64,000 nt of DNA from Marsupella aquatica (Eukaryota; Marchantiophyta), in NCBI GenBank assembly GCA_973895155.1, contig OZ316894.1:19654001-19718000 (forward strand), given 5' to 3'. Below, in pieces: positions 20,163 through 33,859 of this stretch. Position 1 is the first letter of the stretch; every line of letters starts with the position of its first letter. Below the pieces are notes generated by a model. The model saw only the letters and a program-made list of their open reading frames with translations, had not been told where the DNA came from and did not search any database. The position numbers and the translations under genes are program-made.

Positions 20163-23001
20163 ATGATGGTGGTTCATAGCTTGGGCGTTGAGCCCCTCTT
20201 TCGCTTGCGCGCTTTTTTCCGAGGCCCAAGTGCCGGTTCCTTGTTCAGGCAGAAGCAATGCGTTTGCATCAGCTCGACTCGAGTTCTTACCGAAGCAGCG
20301 AGCTCTTTGAAAGTGTTTGCTTCCAAGGTGGAAAATGGCTATGCGGAGCTTGAAAAGAAAAACCTGGCAGTGGCGGAGGCTGAAAGTCGTGGGGGCTTGA
20401 AATACGAGGGAATTGTAGAAAAGGGCGAATGTAAAGTACGTTTGGATCAATGGCTGACGAGACAGCTGCCCCACGTGAGCAGAGCCCGAGTTCAGACCAG
20501 TATTCGGCATGGCTTGGCTCTCGTGAATGGCCTGCCTGCGAACAAGGTTCGACTGCGCTATCCTTCACATCCTGCTAGTCTTCGAGTTTGTAATTATTTC
20601 TGGCGAGTGCGAGGGGGGAACAATTGATGGAATTTAAACGGAAGGCCCCCAATCGAGCCATTTCATCAGGGTTTAGGGTTTAGAGTTTTGAGGAATGGAC
20701 TTGCGACAGTGGAAAGATGGAATTCGGTGGCATGGGTATGCTGAAAAGGTGTTTGCGGAGCATTTTCTTTCGCATTGTACTCATCTTGTCGGTCCTCCAG
20801 GTGTCTTTTCCAGTGAAAGGAGGAGACCACGTGCAGTGCAAGTTAATCGGACCGACTCCATCTAGAGCTGAACCAGAAGATATAGCACTTGACATAGCGT
20901 ACGAAGATGAGCATCTTCTAGTCATCAACAAGCCGGCTAATATGGTGAGCAAGAGCTTGCTGAATTCTGAGATTCGACCCCTGCCCGAGTGCAATTACAG
21001 TTAAAGTTCCGAAATTTGTATTGCCAGTTTCAATGAACAGAAGGTGCCTATTTTCTATTTTTGAATAGTTGAATGTAATGGCATCGCTCCTAGAGTTACC
21101 GAAATGATCACACTCTGTCGTTGCAACTTATGGTGCTCATTGCTGGCACAGAATTGTCTTACCATTTGAAGAGTGCACGGTTTTCTGTGACAAGATTGTT
21201 TCCACCTAACGTACTATGGCAAGGTCAGGACATTAGGTAGAGCCCTCAGGAGACACAGTAGTTTCGTGGCTCTTACATGACGGCACCTTGCGTTTCGCTT
21301 CTCAATTTGTGTCTGGAATTATGTAGGTTGTTCACCCAGCTCCAGGGCATTCGGGTGGAACTCTAGTGAATGCATTGCTGCATCATTGCAGGCTCCCTTC
21401 AATGCGAATGGCAAGTGGGTCTTCCTCTCCAAAAGGCCTACTTGGTGGCGAAGAGGAGCAACTTCAAGACGAGGACGAGGACGAGGATTTGTTAGAAGAT
21501 TACGACGATGAAGAAGCTGCGTTGCAATTAGTCCATGAGGATTTGTGGTCTGGACCAGCACCAGTTATAAGACCTGGCATTGTCCATAGATTGGATAAGG
21601 GGACAAGTGGACTCCTGGTCGTTGCAAAGGTATTCTGTCAACTTTGTTGAACAATGCCAAAGAGTTTAGTGGAGCTGAAACTTAATGAGTGCTTTTCACA
21701 AGACGATTCATGATCTTTACCAGTAGGTTGACATTTCATTGGAGGATTTGGTGGCAGTGTGTCTTCTAGTGTCACAGCGTCATGAGGAGTTTCTTTTGGT
21801 CTGATGGAGATCTCTTTGTCCGATGTGGTGGTATATCAGGATGACTACACCCATGAGCATCTCTGCAACCAGTTCAAAGCTCGAACTGTGCGAAGATCTT
21901 ACCTAGCCATGACATGTGGACTGCCACCGCGAAGTATTGGTCGCGTGGATGCTCCGATTGGTCGTGATCCACGTGATAGAAAGCGCATGGCTGCATTTCC
22001 TTTTGCGTCATCCAATGCAAGAACACGTTCCGCTGCTAGTAGGTGAAATGACACCTTCTCCCCCTCAAATACATGTAATTTTTGCAAATAAGACTCGTTA
22101 GCACCCATATTAGTGATTCCCTCCCTTCTCGTTCCGAACCACGCTTGGATGTGGTGCATTAATGCACCAAAAGAGGGTGGATCTATCATTACGAAGGTAA
22201 CTCGGTTGTGATTTGCAGGTAAATATCGCGTTTTGGAGATTATAGCAGGGGGAGGATCTGCATTGGTGGAATGGAGATTAGAAACTGGACGCACTCATCA
22301 GGTTCAGTATATTGAAAATCTCTTTTAAAAGCCATCTAAATTAAAAAGATACCTATCAGAAACGTACTCACAAGGTTTAATATTTGCACTTATTATCGAG
22401 CACCTGAATGGGGTCTCCCGTTTTTGCTTGCTCCATTTTGAAAAAGTTTCTAATCTGGCTGTGAATTGCATGTAGGCAACAGTTTTTCCGTTTCTGAGAT
22501 GAGCCAGCTTCCGTGGTTGTGGCCTGCAGATCAGAGTTCACGCTCAACATTTGGGCTATCCAGTACTTGGTGATGAGATTTATGGAGGTACAAAGGGTGC
22601 AGCCATATCACAATTGCTTCCGCGCTGTCCTTCCGGAAAACATGGAATTCTGAGGCATTTAGTGGCCAACATTGAGCGCCCATGCTTGCATGCGCAGACA
22701 CTCGGGTATGCATTCATTGTTCAAATTTCAAATTAATTGTGTTTGAAGAGGAGTGATGATCGTGTATCAGGAGGTTTTGTTCATTCATCATTTCGAACAC
22801 AACATTGACTGAAACAGTCGAGACATCTCATTTTGGGTTTGTGCTTACAACTAAGTGATTGCTGGTTGTCACAGATTTACTCACCCTTGGACCGGGGATG
22901 ACCACAACTTTAGGTGTCCACCCCCTGATGATTTTGAAGAGATTTTGGAAGCCCTTCGTCAGTGTGGGTCCAAACCTGTGGAATCTTGGCACCCTACTTA
23001 A
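20163..23001 (+). CDS. RNA pseudouridine synthase, RluA/RluD family, probably organellar
   Basis: Isomerises uridine to pseudouridine in RNA, in this family usually rRNA. Proposed exons: 20163-20546, 20801-20944, 21327-21629, 21840-22038, 22219-22301, 22530-22705, 22875-23001; all have GT-AG borders and join in phase to 471 residues. The N-terminus (MMVVHSLGVEPLFRLRAF, Arg/Ser-rich, few acids) looks like a transit peptide. An S4-like RNA-binding segment follows (VRLDQWLTRQLPHVSRARVQ, residues about 97-116). The catalytic motif is HRLDKGTSG in exon 3, with the Asp nucleophile. Later family motifs are LETGRTHQIRVHAQHLGYPV (across exons 5-6) and GDEIYGGTK. The end is FTHPWTGDDHNFRCPPPDDF. Between LVNALLHHC and the catalytic motif is an acidic insertion (DEDEDEDLLEDYDDEE) longer than usual. 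An ATG at 20163 was chosen because upstream frame extension has only non-ATG codons. It resembles chloroplast RNA pseudouridine synthases of plants; the exact RNA target is unknown. Confidence 0.9.
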
Positions 23002-23009
23002 ATTAGGTT

Positions 23010-24220
23010 CTAGGTCTCGAAGCTGTCAACTTAAAACTGGCAACAGGAGTACAACAGGTTGCCGATCGAACTGTAAGAAGAGAACCCACGGCCAGATTTT
23101 ACTCTGCTTCTGTGACAAATTGAATAGTGTGTAGATTGAAATGGCTTGAGAGTAAAAATTTGTGGTTGATATTTGCTGAACCTCTCTTCTTGCGATTGGA
23201 AATTGGATTGTATTACATGCGCCTGTGTAATCGTCATCTCTTTTCCTTTCAGCATGTCTACAAGAGAAGGTTGACGGGTTCCACAAATTCCCTTTCCGTC
23301 ACTGAAGGAATTTGATGATCACATCAGATTGACTTCGAGATGTAAATTGATTTAAATATAAAAAGAGCTTGATGCTTGTCCTTTGGTATGTCTATTGACA
23401 AAGTTGTCTACACCCACATTTTCACCATCGTCAATAATATATGGAATGTGGAATCCCTCCAAAACGCAGCAATTTCAAATTCGTTTGCACTTTCGTCTCT
23501 AGCCTAGTACCACAGGTGACGAGCCATTGTGAAGAAGTTCACTCGTGCACTGAGAACCCTAGGGGTGCAAATTGAGAGGTCCTTTCATATGCCGTAAAAA
23601 CGAGTTCTTCTGGAGCCAAATCAAGAGATCCTGTAAACCCAAGGTGAGAAGTCCACCCTACTCGTTATGTCATACATTGCTTGAAGGTAATGTAGTACTT
23701 TCACAAGACATGACAGAAACTTTTGAAGCCCGCGAAGAAAGTGGACGCTAAGCAAACTCTGTAAAATGCGAGATCATGTGATATGTGAGGAGGAAATGAA
23801 AGTTGGGAGGCTTGTAGAATGAGAAAATATATGTTAAATACGCATGCTTTACTCTTACGGGTCCCCTTCTCCATAACTACAGAAGCGTCAAAGCCGAAAC
23901 GTGTATAAAACCTGCTCTTTATCAGTTGTCTCTGGTTTAATACGATTGCCAAAATGACCTTCGATCTTAGTATGGTGTATTGAGAACTAGCAATGGGCAG
24001 AAATGTCATTTAGCAATTTAAGAATGTTGCGGCAAACAAATTTTAAAGAAGAGGGTAAGTGCATATGTTTCTATCTGAATGCTGGAAATTGATTAAAAAA
24101 ATCAGTTTAGCTATCAATGTTCTTGCTACTGTCCTAGTCAGAATTTGGCTGGTTCCAGACGGGAGCAAAGATGTGACCAATGGTGCAAGCAAAGATGTCC
24201 TCCGACCGCCACTGGAGGTT
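23010..24220. other. Intergenic DNA, nothing recognised
   Basis: Includes the likely 3' UTR of the pseudouridine synthase gene. I see no coding family, RNA gene or strong repeat. Confidence 0.4.
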
Positions 24221-24224
24221 GTTA

Positions 24225-24610
24225 GGAAACTGCAGAACTCGACACTGTCAACTTTGAGTTCCTTTGCAATCAGCCACCTCTTGCAATATGTGGAACAATG
24301 AAATTAGTAGTGTGGTCGAGGTACCACATTAACTAGCTCTCATCCAAAATGAGAAGAAGTTACCTCGAAACTGACGACCTTGAGTATGTTCGTAATCATC
24401 CACCTCTTGTAACATGTGAGCAATCAAATTCGTCGTGCAGCACAGGTATTGTCCAGGTCTCATCCAAGATACGAAGAACTTACCTTGAAACTCACAACTT
24501 TGGGTTTGTTTGCAATCAGCCATCGCTTGCCATGTGTGGAGCAATCAAATTAGCCGTGCAGAAGAGGTATTGCCCAGGTGTTATCCATGACCAGGATCAG
24601 AAGAACTTAG
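24225..24610. repeat. Tandem repeat, about 122 bp unit, 3 copies
   Basis: Units share 'caatcagccacctcttgcaa', 'tgtg(g)agcaatcaaatt', 'ggtattgtccaggt(c)tcatcc' and 'agaagttacctcgaaactga'. Anchors lie near 24267, 24391 and 24512. Confidence 0.75.
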
Positions 24611-24619
24611 ACCCGTGAA

Positions 24620-25460
24620 AACAAGAGAGGAATTACCCAGGGATTAGACATAATTGACGATGCTTATTGTGCAACCGAGTGCTGCTCTCTACCGTTGTAT
24701 CTCTACGTGATCCTCAAGAGCCACCACGAACACACATTCGTTCGAGCAGAGCAGCTGGAGAACAGTCGTGCCCAATTGCCAATCACTGGCCTCGTTAGAA
24801 GCACAGCCATATCCAGGCAAGAAAGTGGACAATCATGAACCTCCATCATCCGCACGTGGCAATCATGAGCTCATGGACCCACAAATTCATGAACTTCGAG
24901 GGCTAGAGGCTGAATATGTATGTGGTAGCTTGGTTCTCGATCTTCAATGGGAGGCATTTGGTTGATGGCCCCCCAAACCGAACTTTTCTCTCGAACAACC
25001 CCATGAGGTTTTGGGTACCTCGATTTGAGATCTATCAAGGTCTATCAACAGTCCAGATCACTCAGGTAACAGTCCGGATCACTCAGGTTCCCATCAAGTA
25101 ATAGTTTTCATTTTGGTGGTCCATCAAGCATATAGCTCTTGTCAATGGCAAAAATTTATTTTTCACTTGCTTCCAACTGTGGCTTAACCATCAAGCTCCT
25201 TTGATGTGGAGGCAGAGAAAGGGACGTTTGTTTTCGCTTGGGCAAAAGAGACTAAACGACCGAGCTCGTCATGTAAAGACACCCTAAAGATGCCCCTAAA
25301 CAGTTTTCTTTGTGTGGGGTTTGGGTGTGGGGGGGGGGGGGGGGGGGGAGGAGGGTTTCTCCCTATATGTTACTATTCTTGGCAAGGGCAAGGCAATTGG
25401 ATTTAGGGCATCTAGTCAACCCCCTCCTCAGAATCAGCTGGTTCAAGTACTGTAAGCCTA
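24620..25460. other. Intergenic DNA with a poly(G) run
   Basis: No gene seen. A run of about 20 G lies at 25329-25348. Two short 'cagtccagatcactcagg' copies occur near 25045-25090. Confidence 0.5.
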
Positions 25461-25466
25461 AACGAC

Positions 25467-25580
25467 ATGGGGGGCTGCTGTACTAAACTGTGTCGTAAAC
25501 TGTACTAAACTGTGTCGTAAACTGTTTCAGAAACTGTACTAAACTGTACTAAACTGTAAACTGTTTCATAAACTGTAAGC
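25467..25580. repeat. Short-unit repeat 'aaactgt(actaaactgt)'
   Basis: About ten copies of 'aaactgt' at 10-21 bp spacing, with the longer period 'actaaactgtgtcgta'. Confidence 0.8.
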
Positions 25581-25589
25581 TGACAGGAA

Positions 25590-28500
25590 CTACTTAGTTT
25601 CGGGACCTAGTAGCCAGATTCTTCCTTATGCTGCAGACAGGAGCCAGTGTGTGAACATTGGGAAATCCTTAGCAAAAACCCTGTTGTCCAGCAACAAGAC
25701 TGCACACCACCAGTCCCAAGTGATTATTTGATGCTGCTAATGAAAAGGTGCTCTTGAGTTTCACTTTGATTTCCTCCCTCGACAAAGCATTAATGCAATG
25801 GGGAAATGCAGCAAATTGCAACCCTTAACTGGGCACCCCATGGCATTAATGCTTCATCGAGGGAGTAAATGAAAGTGAAGCTCAAGAGCACCCCCAAAAG
25901 TCTGGAAGCAAGTAAAAATGCGTGTTAGCAAATGAGAATTGCACACAGAATTATCACGAAGGAACAGACTATTGCCCATTGCCAGGCTGAAACCTATCTA
26001 ATAAAGTATAATAAAAAAATTAGGAGAAAGAATTTACAGTCTAGAGTGAAAGAATTTACAGTCGATAGTGAAACATCTAGACTGTGACACTGGGGGCACA
26101 ATTCTCGTACTGGAAATGGACACTATGATACTCAGTAATTATTTAGGCTAGTGGATATTGTCATGGTCAAATTACTCCTTGGCATAATGGTAGCTCACAT
26201 GAGTTGCAACAAGGCGGTTGGGGCTTTGAATCACAGTTATGCCCAAGAATTTTGCACCAACCCCACCATTATCGATCTCACTGCCAAAGAACAAGAAGTG
26301 TCAAAGCTGGAGAAAGGATCCCAAAAGCAAGAGGCCCAACGTGGGATAAACCCAAGAAGACCAAAGAGACCCAAAAGCGCACGAGTCCTCAACAACTGCA
26401 ACACACTCCACGTGGAGCACACCACGCCCATCTTTCAAGGCTCTGTCAAAGGCAGAAAGGGCCATGAACAGGAAATCAGCAAGGAGGACTCGACGCCCAC
26501 TAATGAGCCTCGAAATTGGCTTTTGTTGTGAATTGGTCCCCCTTTCCACTTTCCCACAAAAAAGAGCTTAGGTTCCATTTCTAGACATCAGTTTTATTCA
26601 GTCTCATCCTAGTTTTGGTTACTTGCCATAGCAATCAATCATGGTGGAATGAGGAGTGATAAGATGTGGAAATGACCTGGCAAGGAAAAGGCATTGCTAG
26701 TACTCCCACTACAGCACCATGTCATCTCTTCTCTAGCAGCTACAGTTGAGGCCAATCCTCGCTTTCCCAACTGATGAAGCCACTGACGGGAGTGGGTGGT
26801 TGAAGCAACAGTGAGATCTTGAAAATCGATCGAGGACTCTCAGACTCTGACCGCAAATTTCGTGGCAAGGAAAGTTATACAGTGTTTCGGCGTTTCCATT
26901 CCTCCTGAGTTACTTGTGTTCTACAAGGTACATTGCAAATATTCTGTTACGGCAAGAGCCTCACCGACGTGAATGGGAATTCAAGGCAAACACCAGGCCT
27001 TACAAGGAAAGTCTCTCGAGGCAAGGAAAGAAAAGCTTCACCGACAGTCACGGAGATTAATCACGATACTGGTGAACGGAATTCAATGCAAGAAACGCAG
27101 AATTGAATGAAATCTCTCGAGGTAAAGAGAGGAAAGCTTCACCGACAATCACGTAGATTAATGAAACTGTACACTGTCACCACTCACCACTCACCAAGAA
27201 TGCCAATTGCCAAACCAGCCAGCCCAGAAATTCGGAATCTACGTGCTCAATCTACTGTAGAAATCTAGTCTAGCTTGGTGTGCATCCACGAGTACACCAT
27301 CCGTGCCTCTGACTGTGCCATTTGACCTCGCAAGAAAGAGAGAGACAGAGAGCTATGAATGCCAATCAACGTACACGCACGGTGAATACATGCAAGAGTA
27401 GGAAGCTAGATTGACTGGCTACCCAGTACCCACGCTGTTTACTTGATGGACGGATGGGTCGATGGTGGATAATCATTGAAGGCTTTGAAACAAACTGCTC
27501 ACGGTGCATCACACTGAGTCACTGCTCTCCCATAAGTCACTGCTCTCCCATACCAGGAATCCACCTACCATGATTGTTTAATTTGTTATGCTGCACAGTT
27601 TCTTGGCGAATAAAATATCATGCTCAGAACAAAGGTTTAAAGGCTGCTCAAATAAAAAACATAGTCCTTAAAAGAGCATCTCCAACACGGTTTATTGGGT
27701 TTGGTTACTGTGAGGATAAGGAATTAATACGTAGTCTGACAACACTCTGTGTTGTAGTTTACTTTATTGCCCTCCCGGTTAGGCACAAAAAATAAAAATT
27801 ATTATAATTTTGGGCCCACTGACGACATGTTGTGGGATACTTGTGAAACCTCCAAATAGTTTCATCGTCATGTTTTCAAAGTAGATAAACATTAAACTGA
27901 AATGAAAAATTGAAACACGAGAATAATATGTGGGGCTGCATTATGTCCTGAAAAACAATGAAAACAAGAGAATATTATTTGAGGCTAGCATTATCTCATG
28001 ATCTGGCTTCCATTTCCAAAAAAAAACCAAAAACAAATCTCCTGATATAAAAAAGAAATCAATGTTTTTGCAGGCCCTGGGCAAACCTGGATGGCACTAA
28101 GGATAGTGATGAGAGTCCTCGTTAAATGAGACTAGCCCCAACCCTTAGTATATAATGCTCCTTCCCACTCCACTCTAGAAATCAGCTTCACACTACCTTA
28201 GATTACAGTGTTGTAAAGGAGCAACAAACCTAGTAGAAAGTCAAAAACTGTATATTGTCTCCCAAACTCTTATCCACTAACCAAAAAACTCAGTGCCTGA
28301 AAAAAATATGATAATATTAGAGTGAATGGATTGGACACCACCTTCTAGCAACACCCAGTTACAATAAGGCTTTCCATTAATGGGTGGAGATGCTCTAATA
28401 AGGCCCTATCTTTTCAAAATGACTTACCTGGCTTCATTAGGGGTGTTGCGAGGTATTCAATGTTCTTAGCTAAAACAACCAGGGCCCAAATGCAAATCTT

Positions 28501-29980
28501 TGGACGCAGTATTTAGGTAGCAATGCATGCCACTTTGATTGAGCTCTGTCCCCAGATTCTAAACATCACCAAAACATCCCTGAGCCCACTTGCCAGCTGC
28601 AAAAAGTACTGCAGGAAACAGACTTGAGTTTCCTATGCAAATAGTCCCGCAGCAAAGTAATCATAATCTTTCACAATCCCTATCAATTTCCCAGTCCATA
28701 CAGCTTCTTATGACGACTGCAACCCTAACAACAATCGCATCCTTACCCCGTGCATCATTTGGACAGCCCTCCATTTGGCCCTGCCACCAGTGCTGGGGAT
28801 CCAGGAAGTCCTTTTTAAAGTTGGCCACCTGATGGGAGGCTTTGCACCGAAAACTCATCGGAAAATAGTTCTAGCCTTCCTTGTTATACCTTATTTGCAA
28901 TTTCCAAAACCTTTGGGTTATGATTTTGAGCAAAGTGGCAAAGCCTAGCTTTTGGATGACTTAAAGCACGGTTATACCTTTACAGAAGGGGTCAACCTGC
29001 TAAGTCTTTCTCCAGGCTACTATGCTGAAAGGTTAGCCAAATGTGAGAGCAACTTTTTTATTGGCAATCCCCCTCCACTCGCTAGCATTCCTAATTGTGA
29101 GTTTCCAAAGCCACAAACACCCTAGCTCCCAAACAAAACCCACCCCTACTCTCCACCCTCCTCACTAGATGAGGACATGTGTTGCCACCCCCTTTTATTA
29201 CCTCTCTGCATTGTACTTTGCCTCTTGCATATCGCCCCCCCCACCCCCTGCAATACAACCAACTCTACTGATCAGCCATTGTTTTTGTTTAGCCTTTTTT
29301 GGAACTTGGATGAGTCCTCCATGGCCTCGTGCTGCTCGGAAATCCACTACCAAGAAGCTTGCTCACCAAAATCACAGACTCAGCTGGGTGCGGCAAGATT
29401 GCCACACATCCTTAGGAATGGTCCCATGTGGTCACTACCCCTATATCCCGAGCCAGTCCAATTGGGCTATTGCCACAACATTGTTACTAATTGACTTACT
29501 TCTTAGCTATAATTAGTTTGGCATTACCAGGATTAGTTTTTTAACCCTTCATTTGTTAGAGATAAGATTCATTTAGACCCACAAAACTTAGTCCATGTGC
29601 AGGACGAGGTTGGAAAGAGGGCATTCATTTCTTCATTTTTCACATGTATTCTCTTGTGCTATGGATCATTCACAAGATTATTCATCTTTGTGTCTGAGCT
29701 ATGTTTTATTGTGAGATTTGAGTGCACTCTCATGTCACACATTCTTGCCACCAAGTGTGATCTGTGCAATTTATTACAAACATTGGATTGTGTACCTGCT
29801 CAAACACCAAAAACAAAGCTAAGGAGAACATATTGGTGAAGTCATCAATTATGAGGAACACATAAGGGATTAGTCACAAGGTCGAATGGTCACGGTCGCA
29901 GTGCAACACATCCAACTCTGGTGGAGATTTGGCGGATGGCCAGAAGATGATGTTAGTGAGATTCTTTCAAATCACAGAAC
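25590..29980. other. Intergenic DNA, mostly featureless
   Basis: No reading frame resembles a known family. Minor repeats are an imperfect pair with 'ctctcgagg(c/t)aa', 'aaagcttcaccgaca' and 'tcacg(g/t)agattaat' (about 26995-27165), and 'gtcactgctctcccata' twice near 27520. 27570-28450 is AT-rich. Confidence 0.45.
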
Positions 29981-29989
29981 GAGTATTAG

Positions 29990-31460
29990 TCGCAGAACTC
30001 AACTACCTTAACACTTAGCTCCGGCGTCGGAGTCAGCGACGCCGAGATCCCTTATGGTCCAGGCCCGGATAGGCCATCCGGGGAGGACTTAGCATGGGGA
30101 GACTGGTGGACAATGAGACGTGGCACTAGCGAGGCAAGGAGCCAAGCTGGGGACACACACTAAGGACTTGGACTAGCTAAGAGCTGGTCGGGTCAAGGGG
30201 AAACGGGCCGGGCTCAAGGACGACCGTCCGGACTTCCGGATGGACTTTGAGTTCTAAGGGCTTGAGTGAGAGCTCCTCTTGGGCCCAAGGCTAATGGAGT
30301 TGACGCCATGGGCAACGGACGCTTGGGGCGCAAGTTATGGCCCGATCCAGGTTGGGCCGGTCGGGGGCCCCGAGCGACGGTGAGACCTGAGGGCCTAGGC
30401 ATGAGCACTGGGTCAGCCCGATCACAATGGGCTAAGGCACTCCGCTTGCGGATGCCTAACGAGAAAGTTATGGGCATTGCCAGTTGGTGGCACCCCCATT
30501 ATGCGCGATAGGATCCTGGTTGAGGGCCAAATATTTAGGGACCAAAGCTGGTCCGGGGGTGGCAGGTCTCCAGAAGCATATATGAGGGGAGTGGTGTCTC
30601 CTTGGGGGCTAAGGGCGAGCCGAAGTCGTGAGCTGCGACGGTCGCGACACTAAGGGAAACGGCGATATCTTCCCAACGGGAAGTCCGTTGGAGGACTTCT
30701 TGGGTGCGTTGGAAAGCTCAGCTGGGTCTAGGGGCACCATGGGTTCTTGGGGTTTGCGGGTGTTAACTCGCCCGCTTGCCAAATCCTGCTGAACAGCAGC
30801 CAAGCCGCGTTCAGTCTCCCAAGGGAGCTTGCGTTGGGGAGGCAAGGCCAAGTAGGTGTGGAGGTTGAGTCCCAATAGTGTTCGGCCCCTAGACCATCAG
30901 CAAGGCAAACCGGGAGTCGGTCGCTAGAGTCGGGGCCATTCTGGTCCCGGCGTGTTGGGACAAGCTTTAGGACAAGCTATGCTAGTTGGGCCATGAGCAT
31001 GTCCTAGGGTCAGGGCGGTCAGTTGGTGATGGATAGGTACGAGGGGGAACCCGGGCCGCGCCCAAGGAAGGAGTTGTTCTGGACGAACAGTGGGCGTGGG
31101 TTCTAGTTCCGGCTTATGGCATTGGGAGGACCTATCACTGACCTATTTACCAATGTCTGTTGAGCTTGAGTTAGGATGCTAGACTTGGTGAGTTCTAGAT
31201 CCTGAAGGGTTACTTACCGAGGTGCTTGGTTGCTTGTCAGACAGTGAGGACCGTTGAGTAGCGGTCGTGTTGGTGAGAAAGTGCGGCTTCGTATGGGAGG
31301 GGCCGCTGGAGGTGCAAGGGGCACAACGTTGCTTGCTCGAGGTATTCCGTGGAGGCATTCGGGCACCAAGGGCACTTAGGCGTGAGTGTTGGGATTGGTG
31401 AGGGCGCTAGGTGGCAAGGTTCACCACTGTATTCCACACTTGCTGGTGAGGACACCCTTA
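29990..31460. other. GC-rich island of unknown nature
   Basis: This stretch is clearly richer in G and C than its surroundings, with many 'gggccgg' and 'cccgggccg' phrases and a small hairpin (cggcgtc...gacgccg, about 30023). It has no convincing reading frame. 'catatatgagggg' near 30575 could be a TATA box. Edge contrast suggests an inserted element such as a decayed LTR, but no terminal repeats or duplication were found. Confidence 0.4.
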
Positions 31461-31464
31461 GATC

Positions 31465-33845
31465 CCTCCAATAGCATTGTTTTGGGCCAAAAGTACTTGT
31501 GGCTCAAACACCACAAGGACAAAAATATTTGATTCCTCTAGGTGGGACAACTTTCTTCTTTTTCTGAAATGAAAATGTGAAGAGATCCTTTTGGTGGGGA
31601 TAACGTTCAACCCTCCAGCAACTTTGTTAATGAATGGCCCAGCCTGGAGTTTTTGTTTGTTGGCAGTGTGATATATAAATGGACACAAACTAATGGCAAT
31701 CACATTATCTAACCCAAACTGAACTTTTTGCAAGATGATAATTTTATCTCGTTTGTCAATGAGTCAATCCAAGTTAACAATAATTGGATCTACGGTCAGA
31801 ATTTGGCCACTACATTTACCATGGATGGCCAAGATCAACATCTACCACTCTCAACGTCCCAGGTTTCAGTTCTGTCAACCAAAGTCAACCTTAGTTAATG
31901 CCATCAATTTTGGGGCCAACTCAAGTAAACTTGTAACGATAGAGTGATAATGCGGAAGGGCCAATTCAGGAGGACTTATCTTGGCCGTTCACAGAGATTA
32001 AATCTTGATTGTAAATCCAACAACGGTCAACCTAGGTTGACTTCAGTTAAAAGAGTGACATTCTTGTCACTAAAATGAAAAGTGTGCCATATTAGTAATA
32101 TTTTGGTAATGAGTAACAAATCCCCTCAACTAGGATTGTGCTCGTCTCGCATCGCATTTCCCCTGCACTAAGGGACCCACTTGTTCAGGTCAAGGTTGGA
32201 ATTATTACATGTGGCTCTCTTCTTTGGATCACCCTCATCACATCATTGCTTTCTGGAGGATTGGACAGTTCCCTTTTCCACCTAGGGTCTCAAAACGAAT
32301 CATAGGGAACAGTATAAACCAGGAAATAAAGGATGTTTTCAAAAGTTTGGAAAATATATTTCTTTCTGCCCTTTCCCCTCTTTTCCTCCGTTGCTTTGGC
32401 TTTGGATCTTGTCTCCCGGTTTGGCATTTTTGCCCTTGGGCACTGTGTTATATATTTCTGCCTCTTTTGGGGAATGAAACTTTTCCATGTTCCAAACAAA
32501 GGTGATATAGCAGAGCCAGACGTAGTAACCCACTTTTTGATTTCTAAAGGTAGCCAGAAAGCCTCGATAGCAACACCAACGTGGATCACGAGATCTATGG
32601 CGCCCATCTCTATCTTTTTCAATTTCTTACTATTCTCTTTTCATTTGTACCTACAAGCTAGGTTTGGGGAGGACATCTAATTAGTGTGAGTGGGACATTA
32701 GTGATACTAACAATATTAGGAGTATAAGGTTTTCATTCGGAACCTGGCCCCCACATTTTCATTGGGCTAGAAAGTATTGTTAAAAATGCATGAATATTTT
32801 TTATTGAAGAGGTAGTAGAAATTCATGATTGTTAGTCGAAAATTTGACTAGCCTTAATGAGTGTGAGTTTAGGGGTTAGGATAACACTAACTGCAGTGAA
32901 CAATGAAGACATGTAATACATGTATACACCAGACTCCCAAAGAACAAAAAGCGAGAGGTTATCCCAAAGGCACTAGACCCAAGAAAGGGTGGAAACCAGG
33001 GAACAACCAGGAAGACCAAAGTGCTAAAAGTTTTCAAAGTCCATAGCCTTCTCAACCAAAGACGATGCATGCGCCCTGTGAGTTTTGGTTGTCACCACCT
33101 GATGCAAACTTGTATGCCTGGTAACGAATCTAAAAAGCCATCATCTGGAGTCCAGATGCATGCACCAATTGCGTTTGTTTGAGTGGTCACCACCAGGGAC
33201 AGGACGGTCTCAAAGCTATATATAAATGTACAGTAAATGGGAACAGTTCGTTAAAAAGTTTTTCCTTTTCCTTTGGTTCATGACTACCTTCTAGAATAAA
33301 AGCCTTCAGAATCACTGGAAAGAGAATTCCTGTCTTCTTCATAGGTAATGCAGTTCAATGGGCAGACAACAGTGGATCCATGTCTATTATGTGACTGTCT
33401 TCTTCCTAGACTGACCAGTTGACCCAACAAAGGAGTTCTGTAGATTGTCAGCAAAGGTATTTCTGCTATTCAAGGATCGCTTTGAATTCCAAACTTATCT
33501 CTGTCCGTTTTGGGTGGCTCTGTGGCTCACTTGCTATGTCGTTAGTCTTATCTCGAGCGAGCATTAGGCTCTACGGCCACTTATTCTATTCACCATACCA
33601 GTAGGCCTAACCAACATTGGTTTTATCTACTTGGTACCCTTGTTTGACACTTTACTGCTTAGTACAGTGTTTAATTTCAAGGCAGCAAAGGACCCTCAGG
33701 AATTTTTTAGTCTCTGCTGTGTGAAAGAGAGCCCAAGCTACACACAGTAGTTGTGAGACTGCCCAATCTATTGTCCTGAGGGTTGGCTTGCAGGCAGCCC
33801 TTTCTTGTGTGGTCCTAATCTGATCTCTTGGCATCATATTATAGA
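31465..33845. other. Intergenic DNA, nothing recognised
   Basis: No gene, RNA or strong repeat was seen. Overlapping open frames at 32209-32680 on both strands have no family features. Confidence 0.4.
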
Positions 33846-33859
33846 CTGAGAATTCCATG

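Noticed and set aside
26170-26260. A tRNA-like stretch 'ggcataatggtagctcac'
   Set aside because: No convincing B box or cloverleaf at the right spacing; not called as tRNA or SINE.
30214-30875. Pro/Arg-rich frames on both strands in the GC-rich island
   Set aside because: Open frames are expected by chance in GC-rich DNA with few stops; no motif or family was recognised.
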